The notes beneath the pieces were generated by a model that saw nothing but the letters and a program-made list of their open reading frames with translations, did not search any database and was not told the DNA's origin. A DNA stretch of 64,000 nt, taken from a virus. Positions 42,495 to 50,613 of this stretch are shown piece by piece. Positions within the stretch are counted from its first letter, which is position 1. Every line of letters starts with the position of its first letter. Made by a program: the position numbers and the translations under genes. The stretch covers positions 58,830-122,829 of IMG/VR virus record IMGVR_UViG_3300033064_004648; one strand, written 5' to 3'.

Positions 42495-42686
42495 TTAAAA
42501 TAATTTTGCAACTTTTAACCATAAAGGAATATCTTGTAAGATCTCTTGTAATAATGAAGTGTCTGAAAAATAATAATCTTTTCCAATAACACTCAAAACC
42601 GGAAAATGTTTATCATAAACGAGATAATCAGCCATTATTTTATTGCATCTATACTTGCGTTTTATAAAATCTGGATTTACAAACAT
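42495..42686 (-). CDS. Small protein, 63 aa
   Basis: Aromatic, basic product (MFVNPDFIKRKYRCNKIMAD, then HFPVLSVIGKDYYFSDT) between the small surface proteins and the protease/scaffold gene. No signature. AGGAGG lies before ATG 42686. Confidence 0.58.
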   Translation of the reverse strand: MFVNPDFIKRKYRCNKIMADYLVYDKHFPVLSVIGKDYYFSDTSLLQEILQDIPLWLKVAKLF

Positions 42687-42791
42687 GTCATCCTCCTTTC
42701 ATAGTTAAATTTCATTAGATAAAAACACTTGTCAAACAATATTGTTAACAAGTGTTTTATTTTTAATGGTTTTTAATTTCGTTATAAAATA

Positions 42792-43178
42792 TTAAAATAC
42801 TATCCAGCTAACTACGTCGCCTGCATCAATAGCGCTCCAGCTTCCAGTAGTTGTTGGAGTAACTGTGAGGTTACTGCCACCTGCGCTATTTGCGACATGA
42901 GACGTCATGGTTGAACCAGTTTGATAAACTTGTACGATAAAACCAGCAATACCAGTTGTTCCCGTCAAGATTTCAATAGAACTTCCGTCTGCGTCTGCCA
43001 ATGTTGCCGTATAGCTACCACTTGTATATTCTGCCTCCAAAACAATTATTGAAGCGCTATTGGCTAAACTTATAGCCTGCATTTCATCAATTTGCGTCCC
43101 TAGCCCCGCTCTTTGGGAAGCCACATTCATACCGTCAATTTGTGATGCTTCTGCTGGGGTTATGTCATCATATGCCAT
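42792..43178 (-). CDS. Virion surface protein, 128 aa, paralogue of the next upstream gene
   Basis: N-terminal helix with ITPAEASQIDGMNVASQRAG then LGTQIDEMQ, followed by a beta domain (SYTATLADADGSSIEILTGT, SNLTVTPTTTGSWSAIDAGD, VVSWIVF). The gene at 43,256 has the same helix and the same beta domain, separated by repeats. A third copy of the helix motif opens the protein at 51,998. Probably a head decoration or fibre-like protein. Confidence 0.65.
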   Translation of the reverse strand: MAYDDITPAEASQIDGMNVASQRAGLGTQIDEMQAISLANSASIIVLEAEYTSGSYTATLADADGSSIEILTGTTGIAGFIVQVYQTGSTMTSHVANSAGGSNLTVTPTTTGSWSAIDAGDVVSWIVF

Positions 43179-43255
43179 AATTTATTCCTCCTTATTTTTT
43201 ATATATGTATTTTTAATTAAGAATTCTTTGAATCCTTACTTGTTGTCTTAATTTT

Positions 43256-43891
43256 TTAGAAAACCATCCAATTAACTAGATCTCCCACTGCAACCACACT
43301 CCAACTTCCTGTGGTTGTTGGAGTAATAGTCAATTCACTCCCACTAGCTACAACATTATAAACTAGGTTAGAGCCTGATTGAAAGACGTCCACTAGATAT
43401 CCAGCAATGCTACTTGTTCCTGTCGCGACAGCAATTGAACTTGCATCTACGTCCGCTAAAACGGCAGCATAGCTTCCGGTTACGACAGACAACGCTTCTA
43501 ATGCTGTAATCGAACCGCTATTCCAAGATATTAAGGTGTCCTGTGCGGAACCAGTGCTCTCTATTTGCACAATTGAACCTTGGATATAGGTGATCAAATT
43601 GTCTTGCGCGGAACCAGCAGTTTCAACAGCTACGATTGAGCCGCTATTCCAAACCACCTGGTCGTTTAACAAAGAACCAGCAGTTTCAACAGCTACGATC
43701 GAGCCACTATTCCAAACCACCTGATCATCTCTTGACGAACCAGAAACCGATATCGCTATAATTGAAGCACTGTTTATTGCAATTTCGTTTTGGTTATCCT
43801 GAATTACATTCCCCATGTCTGCTCTTTGGGACGCTTCATTCATATTGTTGATTTGCACTACTTCTGCATCGGTTAATGGGTATGTCGCCAT
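43256..43891 (-). CDS. Virion surface protein with fibre-type repeats, 211 aa
   Basis: N-terminal helix (VVQINNMNEASQRADMGNVI), then repeats of 21 residues based on DQVVWNSGSIVAVETAGSLL, and a C-terminal beta domain (SYAAVLADVDASSIAVATGT, ELTITPTTTGSWSVVAVGDL, VNWMVF) homologous to that of the gene at 42,792. The repeats match those in the tail fibre at 19,683. It looks like the 42,792 protein with a fibre shaft inserted. Confidence 0.68.
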   Translation of the reverse strand: MATYPLTDAEVVQINNMNEASQRADMGNVIQDNQNEIAINSASIIAISVSGSSRDDQVVWNSGSIVAVETAGSLLNDQVVWNSGSIVAVETAGSAQDNLITYIQGSIVQIESTGSAQDTLISWNSGSITALEALSVVTGSYAAVLADVDASSIAVATGTSSIAGYLVDVFQSGSNLVYNVVASGSELTITPTTTGSWSVVAVGDLVNWMVF

Positions 43892-44003
43892 AATTTATTC
43901 CTCCTTACTAACAAATATACGTTATTATCTAAAAACTTTTCTGTCCTATGATATATCTCTCAAAGTATATTGTTCAGTTTTTATTTATTATAACCTTTCC
44001 TCT

Positions 44004-45596
44004 TTATTTTTTTCCACCTTTATCAATATTTGAAGCACTATCTTGTGTATCTGTTGATTTAATTTCACTATCAGATTTCTGTGGTCTTCCATTATCTTTT
44101 CCACTAAGTTGTGCTCCTGGCGTTACTGGAGTCAAGTTATCAACAAATTTGTTTGCCCTTGCCTCATCAAGTTGTCGTTGAAAATTAAAAGGCGACATCC
44201 CAATGCTTGCGGCTATCTTTTGTGGTAAAACAATTCCTTGTCCTATCAACGCCATTTGGTCATTGAATCGCTGTTGGCGATTTAAGTAAAAATTGGTTCC
44301 TTCAAAATGAAATTTAAATTCAAAATGTTTAGTTTCTTTATTGACGTGATAATTTAAAAATTTCTCAAAATCTGGATAAAGTGCAATCAACTGATTTTCA
44401 TCAACATTAAGTGCTAATTGAGATTCAATTGCATTTTGTTTTACATCCGAAGTAAACAAAAGATTTGTATTTACTCCAGAGGACGCCAAAGTAGTTTTTA
44501 TATAAGAACTATATAGTTCATTATCGGATTCAAAATCTATTCCTTTTATATTTGTCAATGGTACAGCGGCAGTTTTTATAGCAGACCCAATTGCAGCTTT
44601 CACTAAAGCTAGAAATTGTCCCAAGTTTTTGGCAGAAATACCAAACTGATCTTTAGTTGAAGCTTGCGTAGTTTTATTTAATAAGGGGATTTCTCCAATT
44701 ATTAATTTTGCCGCCTCAGCCATATTTACGCTTTTTTGTAATGCCCTCATTGTAGGCTGTTGAATTAGATCTAAAAATAGTCCAGTATATAATGGCAGTC
44801 TTGTTGCCATAGATACATTCATTTTCCACGCCCATCCTTCTTCGGGCGGAATATCTTGCCAATCCATATAAGAACTACGTCCGCGATAAATTGGATTGAC
44901 GGGTGGATTGTATGAAGTTTGTAGTTTTCTCTCGTTATGTTTTCTCTTAAAAAATGGTGGATAAAAATCTATATCAACACCTTGTTGCATAAACCAATTC
45001 ATATTAAATGAAAATAATAACCCATAATCCCATCTTCCGGTTATTAATGTCCAATCGACCGAATTAGGCAACTCTTGTAAAACATATTGATCGCCTTCAA
45101 GTCTTGGCGTACAGAAAAATGTATCATTTCTAATCATTTCTTGTACGGCAATTTTGAACTCTCTACGATAATCAAATTTATCTAAAAATTCTTTTACTTT
45201 ATCTAAGTCTTTTTTATATTTTGGGGTAGTATAATCTTTATATTTTGCATTTATGCAGTCATAAGTTAAATCAAACGCCAATATGTTACTCTGATATTCC
45301 AAGAGGGTCTTGTACACCTGTGAATTAATTTCAAAATCTTGTGAAATCTGTTGTAATTTTAATTCACTGGTTTTCGGACTGTTTAAAGCTTTTATTAAAT
45401 CTGCTTCTGTAGTTTGAAAAGGATTTAATGTAATGTCCTGCATTCTTGCATTTATCATTTGGGGAGATAAATACTGTTGTCCTATTGGCCCCATAAGATT
45501 TTGGGCAAATTCTAGGACATACTTTGTATTTTCTTCAGATATAAGAATTTCTCCATCGGAGCCACTATCTTCCTGTATTTTTTCATTTTCTTTCAA
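44004..45596 (-). CDS. Portal protein
   Basis: 530 aa. Portal-like features: NSQVYKTLLEYQSNILAFDL near residue 95, the long acidic N-terminus, FDYRREFKIAVQEMIRNDTF, then SSGVNTNLLFTSDVKQNAIE and a helical C-terminal stem with FYLNRQQRFNDQMALIGQGI and LPQKIAASIGMSPFNFQRQL. The last ~45 residues are hydrophilic. It forms the dodecamer through which TerL pumps DNA. It is separated from terL by an inserted nuclease gene. Confidence 0.83.
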   Translation of the reverse strand: MKENEKIQEDSGSDGEILISEENTKYVLEFAQNLMGPIGQQYLSPQMINARMQDITLNPFQTTEADLIKALNSPKTSELKLQQISQDFEINSQVYKTLLEYQSNILAFDLTYDCINAKYKDYTTPKYKKDLDKVKEFLDKFDYRREFKIAVQEMIRNDTFFCTPRLEGDQYVLQELPNSVDWTLITGRWDYGLLFSFNMNWFMQQGVDIDFYPPFFKRKHNERKLQTSYNPPVNPIYRGRSSYMDWQDIPPEEGWAWKMNVSMATRLPLYTGLFLDLIQQPTMRALQKSVNMAEAAKLIIGEIPLLNKTTQASTKDQFGISAKNLGQFLALVKAAIGSAIKTAAVPLTNIKGIDFESDNELYSSYIKTTLASSGVNTNLLFTSDVKQNAIESQLALNVDENQLIALYPDFEKFLNYHVNKETKHFEFKFHFEGTNFYLNRQQRFNDQMALIGQGIVLPQKIAASIGMSPFNFQRQLDEARANKFVDNLTPVTPGAQLSGKDNGRPQKSDSEIKSTDTQDSASNIDKGGKK

Positions 45597-45608
45597 GGTA
45601 ATCTCCTT

Positions 45609-46757
45609 CTATGAGAAATTTTTATTTAAATTTAATTTTTTTTCTAAAATTGATTCTATATTGTTAAAATCCCAATATGGAATTGCTATTAATTTGATGT
45701 TATTTTTTTTACAGTAATCTTCTTTCATCTTATCTCTATATTTTTGTAACTCAAAAATTTCTTTACCTCCGAAAAACTCTATAGGTTCATAATGTTGTTT
45801 GCCATTATATTCTAATAAAAATTTTAATTTTTTACAGTCATTAAAAACCCCAAAATCATATTTTAACATACGATTGTTTTTAGTTCTAAGATTATCAAAA
45901 CTATATTGAAATATATAATTAGTATCATTATTTTTCAACCAATTATCAATACGACATTCACCACCGGACATAATACAAAACCTACAGGCACTTCCATTGA
46001 ACCTATTAAGACAACTCGATAAATATGATCTTCCACAAAAATTGCATATCCAATAAAATTTCTTTTTCGTACCGTACACAACATCCGTTGGTTTTAAAGG
46101 ATAATTTTTTGAATAATCCCATTCTAATGCCAAATCAGGTCTTAGGTATGCTAAATTATTTTTAGAAGAAACTCTTTTCCCATTACGGTAAGGGCAACTT
46201 TGTCCTCCAAATATAACCATCCAACTAGAATTCCATGTACAACCACATTCTTTACAACGAAAAACGAGAGAACTATCTATGGCGTTCTTAAAAACTCCTT
46301 CAACAAAACTAAAATCTTTATGTTGTTTTTCTATCCATAATTTAATATTATCTATAGTAAAAATGTTTGTGCCAGAAAACCGATCGGGAGTGCCTCCCTT
46401 TGAAAATGTTGCAAATGTGGTCACATATTTATACCCGTTTTTATCTATTAAATATATCTTTTTTGTATTTCCTTCGTACTGATCGTTCAACAATAAAAAT
46501 TTTCTACCTTCAACAATACTTTTGACATATTTTAAACTATGTCTTCTTTTCAATCCATTTTTTGCAAAAGAACATTTATTACAAAATACTTTTTTAATTT
46601 TTTTAAAATTCGGAAAAGTAATAAAATAAGATTCTCCACAATTCTTACATCTTAGTTCTATTTTTTCATTTGAATTTATATATACTTTACTTAATAACTT
46701 TACATCAAAACTTTCAACGTAATTTTTTACAAAATCATAAGACAATTTTTTACCCAT
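45609..46757 (-). CDS. Homing endonuclease with treble-clef repeats and PD-(D/E)XK (EDxHD/Vsr-like) domain
   Basis: Start set at ATG 46757 (MGKKLSYDFVKNYVESFDVK); GTG 46778 in frame lies on the AAAGGA site. 382 aa. Zinc modules: RCKNCGESY...CNKC, RCKECGCTWNSSW...C, ICNFCGRSY...CRFC. The C-terminal nuclease has YDFGVFNDCKKLKFLLEYNG, KQHYEP and RDKMKEDYCKKNNIKLIAIP, the 'D...E.nG.qHY....D..K..yc....i.Li.IP' pattern of PD-(D/E)XK homing nucleases. It is inserted between terL and portal. Leader RNA copy F precedes it. Confidence 0.84.
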   Translation of the reverse strand: MGKKLSYDFVKNYVESFDVKLLSKVYINSNEKIELRCKNCGESYFITFPNFKKIKKVFCNKCSFAKNGLKRRHSLKYVKSIVEGRKFLLLNDQYEGNTKKIYLIDKNGYKYVTTFATFSKGGTPDRFSGTNIFTIDNIKLWIEKQHKDFSFVEGVFKNAIDSSLVFRCKECGCTWNSSWMVIFGGQSCPYRNGKRVSSKNNLAYLRPDLALEWDYSKNYPLKPTDVVYGTKKKFYWICNFCGRSYLSSCLNRFNGSACRFCIMSGGECRIDNWLKNNDTNYIFQYSFDNLRTKNNRMLKYDFGVFNDCKKLKFLLEYNGKQHYEPIEFFGGKEIFELQKYRDKMKEDYCKKNNIKLIAIPYWDFNNIESILEKKLNLNKNFS

Positions 46758-46802
46758 ATTCTTCAATATTCCTTTCACAATATTGTTTTTCGATTATATT
46801 AA

Positions 46803-46882
46803 AAATGGATGAAAATAGTCGAAAGCCTACTTTTTAATTATTATAAGAGTTGCAACTCTAATAAAAATCTATTCATCCATTT
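46803..46882 (-). ncRNA. Homing-nuclease leader RNA element, copy F
   Basis: Minus strand: AAATGGATGA/TCATCCATTT (10 bp), then the same 2-nt T bulge and TAG/CTA as in copies A and B. The inner hairpin is AGAGTTGCAACTCT (perfect). The tract AAGTAGGCTTTCGACTATTT is aligned with AAGTAGAACTCCACTATTT. CTTTC is complementary to GAAAG at the nuclease ribosome site. This is the most diverged nuclease class with this leader. Confidence 0.68.
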
Positions 46883-46891
46883 GTAACCAAT

Positions 46892-48709
46892 TTATACAGA
46901 TTGTACTAAAGACATCATTTCTGCCGTTGAATCATAAGTATCTTCCTTAAGAAGTTCTTGATCTAATATTGAAGCATAATATGTCCCATATAATAAACTA
47001 CTAAATCTATCTTTTCGACTTCCTGGTATTTCTGTTAGTTTAATGTTTCCTATACTCACAGACATTGATAAGTTAATACATTCATTAATAAGTAATGAAG
47101 TTTGTACGTATGGTGCTAAAAAAAAACTTTTTGCTGTTGGGTCATTTTGACTAAGAAATTCTTTTTTATACGAGGACTTTATTAGATAATCGTCGGCAGA
47201 CATTTCATCTACTAAGAAACTAAACATTCTTTTTTGAAGTTTATCCCTCATTTGTACCGCCATAATCGAATTTAATTTAGCGGTTGCAGAAATAGGATAT
47301 ATGTTTTGTACCGCCCCTACTCCTAAAGTACGTTTAGATAATTCTTCATAATTATCATTGCTAATAGTTGCATCTGGAATAATCGTCCATGCAGGCCATT
47401 CTGCCCCACTATCCGAATCAATAGTAATTTGACCTAGTTGATCATACATAGGAAGTCCACCACCACCAGTACCAACATCTAATACTAATACATCGGCATC
47501 AAAAGCATAATATAATTGCTTAATTCTTGCGCTCTGCGAAATTGAATCTACGCCAGAGAAAGTCTCCATATATACCAAGTCTATTGTGTATCCCTTGCGA
47601 GTAGGGGATAGTCTTAAACAACTTGTTGCAGACAGGTCGTTGCTTTTGCCGGCTTTTTGAGCAACGTCACAAGATATAAGCCTTATTTCACCATCCTTTT
47701 TTTTGATAGCATAAGGATTTTTTTTAAAATTATATGTTTCCATTCTCTGAGGATAAAATGCCTTCTTTATTGTTCTCGCTCTATCAAACATCTTTAATTT
47801 AAAATAAGCATCAGAATTTTCGCCATATGGAATGTTAAAATATTCTTCTTGGGCTGTTATTTCGTCCATTTTAGATATTTCGTTTCTAATTTGCCTTGCT
47901 GTTTTAATATGATGTCTGATAGACACAGCAAAATCTATGGCGATAAATCCAGCATTGTCACCTTTCAACATTGCTATAATATTCTTTTTTGTTTCGTCGA
48001 ACCACCAAAGAAACTTCCTGTAGGCACTGGAGATAAAAATCTCTTTTGGTTCTTCTCCTAGGTGTTCATATTTAGGATTTTTTAAATATGGGGCCTGTCT
48101 TATGTAAGCGAATGGTCTAATAACTGCATCTAAAACTTTCTTATCAATTAATCTGAATTCTTCGTATAAAATAAAAGTAGCTCGCTTGCCTCTGCTTGAA
48201 TCACGGCTAGCCACAATTTTTATTACACTTCCATTATAAAAATCCACTTGCCATTTGTTCATGTTCTCTGTAAGTTTTTTAATTTCTCTTGCAAGATTAG
48301 GATAATCGTTGCGAAGACTTGTAATTTTGTCACTAACAATAATTCCCGCTTGTTGTTTTGTGCTACTAACAACAACTATTTCACTGTTTGGATATAAAAC
48401 TGCTTTCGCACAAACAAAAACACCTACCAACCATGTTTTCCCTGTGGCACGACTACAAATTGCTACAAATGAATCACTAACATTCATAAGATAAACAAGC
48501 AGTATTTGATAAGGATGTAATTTTATACCGAAATAATGTTCAATAAATCTATGCATATTTCGACGATAAAAAGTTATCCAATCAATTAATTTATCTCTTC
48601 TTATCTTGCTCATATCGACTTCTCTTATGGTCGAAATGGGTTTTTTGAAAATATCTTGTCCTTCTGAATTTCTTTGTTTTTGGTTTTTAAAATTTTTATA
48701 AGAAGGCAT
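46892..48709 (-). CDS. terL: Terminase large subunit
   Basis: 605 aa. ATPase: Walker A SRATGKTW near residue 88, IVVVSSTKQQAG, Walker B TFILYEEFR. Nuclease: LISCDVAQKAG (first Asp), DADVLVLDVGTGGGGLPMYD, and the C-terminal acidic region. It packages DNA into the prohead through the portal. Direction and order (313-residue gene, terL, portal) follow the usual head module. An inserted nuclease gene follows it. Confidence 0.93.
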   Translation of the reverse strand: MPSYKNFKNQKQRNSEGQDIFKKPISTIREVDMSKIRRDKLIDWITFYRRNMHRFIEHYFGIKLHPYQILLVYLMNVSDSFVAICSRATGKTWLVGVFVCAKAVLYPNSEIVVVSSTKQQAGIIVSDKITSLRNDYPNLAREIKKLTENMNKWQVDFYNGSVIKIVASRDSSRGKRATFILYEEFRLIDKKVLDAVIRPFAYIRQAPYLKNPKYEHLGEEPKEIFISSAYRKFLWWFDETKKNIIAMLKGDNAGFIAIDFAVSIRHHIKTARQIRNEISKMDEITAQEEYFNIPYGENSDAYFKLKMFDRARTIKKAFYPQRMETYNFKKNPYAIKKKDGEIRLISCDVAQKAGKSNDLSATSCLRLSPTRKGYTIDLVYMETFSGVDSISQSARIKQLYYAFDADVLVLDVGTGGGGLPMYDQLGQITIDSDSGAEWPAWTIIPDATISNDNYEELSKRTLGVGAVQNIYPISATAKLNSIMAVQMRDKLQKRMFSFLVDEMSADDYLIKSSYKKEFLSQNDPTAKSFFLAPYVQTSLLINECINLSMSVSIGNIKLTEIPGSRKDRFSSLLYGTYYASILDQELLKEDTYDSTAEMMSLVQSV

Positions 48710-48712
48710 ATT

Positions 48713-49654
48713 TTATTCTCCTTCATTTATTTCTTCAGCCATTCCAATTGATTCTAATTCGGAAGTATTAAAATCGCGAGAACCAGTAATAAAATTGCGA
48801 ATAGATCTAATAATGTCTTTTCGGTCTTCCTCTATTCCATCTATATCGTGATATTTTGTTTGGTCTTGCCACCATTCAGCGGGAGTTTTGTTTTCAATAT
48901 CTTTTATCCACACACCAAATGCATCGGCAAATTTATTTGAGTCGGCTGCATTTTGTAATGCAGGAGTAAGCGCACTGTTTTTCATAATTTCTTGTAATTG
49001 TTTTACTAAATTACTTGTAGACCCTCCCGTTATTCTTTCTTTGCGGATCTCGTTTTGTTTGTGACAAATTTCTCTTACGAGAACGATTTCACTCTGAGTA
49101 TTACATTTAGTAGTTCTCTTCCATTTAGAAAATTCTCGCTCCAGATATTTATAATCATCTATGTTTAAATTATCGCCTTCCCCCCAACTATCTTCATAAT
49201 ATTCTTTGTCTGGAATTATTTCGGTAGACAAGGATTCGATAACTTTTTTAGTCGGTTCAACAAAAGTCAAGTCTTCGTCTGTATTTCTTTTTCCGATTTG
49301 TGAATGCTGTAAAGCCCCTAGTTTAGATTTGTAGGTGCCAAAAATACTCTTTACTTTAGTGCCGCGTTCTTCATATGTTTGTATATGTTTTTTTGTTGAT
49401 TCTATTGCCTCTTCGTCATATCGAACATTCAATAGTCGACACATTCGCAATAAAGTTTTTTCCATTGTTTTTTCAACAACAAAAAACGATACATACATAT
49501 TATTTATACAATCTTTGCACACCGACATTAAATTGTTTTTGTCCAAGAAAAAATCGGTCGCTTTGTAGAAGTATATTATTGGTTTATTTTTCATACATTT
49601 ACGACAATAGTTTTTAGGTTTGTCTACTTTTTTTATTCTTTTGGAAATCGCCAT
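48713..49654 (-). CDS. Putative terminase small subunit with N-terminal zinc finger, 313 aa
   Basis: Residues ~15-48 hold CRKC...K...CKDC (treble-clef-like zinc binding), next a helical region with KTLLRMCRLLNVRYDEEAIE, then acidic linker and a C-terminal helical domain (ALQNAADSNKFADAFGVWIK, EWWQDQTKYHDIDG). Immediately upstream of terL (3 nt), where terS lies. The zinc-bearing start is known in some phage terS-position proteins. Function by position. Confidence 0.65.
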   Translation of the reverse strand: MAISKRIKKVDKPKNYCRKCMKNKPIIYFYKATDFFLDKNNLMSVCKDCINNMYVSFFVVEKTMEKTLLRMCRLLNVRYDEEAIESTKKHIQTYEERGTKVKSIFGTYKSKLGALQHSQIGKRNTDEDLTFVEPTKKVIESLSTEIIPDKEYYEDSWGEGDNLNIDDYKYLEREFSKWKRTTKCNTQSEIVLVREICHKQNEIRKERITGGSTSNLVKQLQEIMKNSALTPALQNAADSNKFADAFGVWIKDIENKTPAEWWQDQTKYHDIDGIEEDRKDIIRSIRNFITGSRDFNTSELESIGMAEEINEGE

Positions 49655-49725
49655 AGAACCTCTTTTAAATTAAAAAAGACTATAAAAATATAGTCTTTTG
49701 ATAATGTGATAATTAGTTTTTTTAT

Positions 49726-50514
49726 TTAAATGTCGTAGATTTCGTTGTACCATCCGTTTTTGACTTTATAGACGGTGGTTTTCCCAACATTCACCTCTTT
49801 TAATATTTTTGTTACGGATAAACCTTTACTTAATAATTTTGAAATATCTAAAATAACTTCTTTTTTTATAAGTTTCACTTCAGACATTTTTTCAAGTGTT
49901 TCTTCTGTATGGTGTTTCCCATACAGGGGGTTATTCACGCCCTTTTGTGCTTCGGACATTCTTTCAATTGTTTCTGGCGTGTGATGTCTTCCATACATAG
50001 GATGATTTTCCCCACCATTATCCCAATGATTTTCGGACATCTTCTTGCATGATTCTGGCGCGTGATGTCTTCCATAATTAGGGTTGTCTTTTCCTTTTTT
50101 CCCGTACATCGGATGATTTTCGCCACTAATATCCGCATGGTTTTCAGATATTTTTCTACACGTTTCTTCAGTCATAGGCGATCTATTTTTAGCGGATTCC
50201 GACATTTTCTCACGTGTTTCTGGCGTATGGATAAGCCCAGAAAAACCGCTTTTGCCACCCTCGCTAAGGTTATATCCAACATCTGGATTAGTAGAATCAT
50301 AGAATTCTATCCAATAAATTTCTCTCTCACATAAATAATCATGATCGGTGATGCCGTCTTCTAAAGTTATTCTGCTAAAATTTTCTTTACCGTATTTCTT
50401 GATCGCTCGCCCGACATATGTGCCAGATCCGAGATAAGTTAATTTGTTCTCGTTAACTAATTTCCCCACGTAAACTTTATTTTTTATATTATTAGTCGTC
50501 AAATATATTATCAT
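49726..50514 (-). CDS. GIY-YIG homing endonuclease, Seg-like, NUMOD3-rich (type 2)
   Basis: 262 aa. Core: IIYLTTNNIKNKVYVGKLVN, YLGSGTYVGRAIKKYGKENF, CEREIYWIEFY. Then five or more NUMOD3 units (GENHPMYGKKGKDNPNYG, HHTPETIERM) and a C-terminal HTH (SVTKILKEVNVGKTTVYKV). Close relative of the gene at 55,961; the first ~95 residues are nearly the same. It is inserted between the exonuclease and the terS-position gene and carries leader RNA copy E. Confidence 0.92.
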   Translation of the reverse strand: MIIYLTTNNIKNKVYVGKLVNENKLTYLGSGTYVGRAIKKYGKENFSRITLEDGITDHDYLCEREIYWIEFYDSTNPDVGYNLSEGGKSGFSGLIHTPETREKMSESAKNRSPMTEETCRKISENHADISGENHPMYGKKGKDNPNYGRHHAPESCKKMSENHWDNGGENHPMYGRHHTPETIERMSEAQKGVNNPLYGKHHTEETLEKMSEVKLIKKEVILDISKLLSKGLSVTKILKEVNVGKTTVYKVKNGWYNEIYDI

Positions 50515-50540
50515 TTCTCTCCATACTCCATTAAATAAAA

Positions 50541-50601
50541 AGAATGGGAAAAAGGAGTCTTTTTTATCGGGTCGGTGATCATTCCGTTCCTATCCCATTC
50601 T
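50541..50601 (-). ncRNA. Homing-nuclease leader RNA element, copy E
   Basis: Minus strand: AGAATGGGA/TCCCATTCT (9 bp) followed by TAGG, inner hairpin CGG/CCG, tract GATAAAAAAGACTCC. ACTCC is complementary to GGAGT, which lies just before the real ribosome site GGAGAG of the nuclease gene. Same relative positions as copies A and B. Confidence 0.7.
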
Positions 50602-50613
50602 AATTTAAACATT

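Noticed and set aside
18411-50601. Group I or group II intron hosting the homing nuclease genes
   Set aside because: The leader elements are under 85 nt, core helices such as P3-P8 or domain V are missing, and the flanking phage genes are complete with their own stops.
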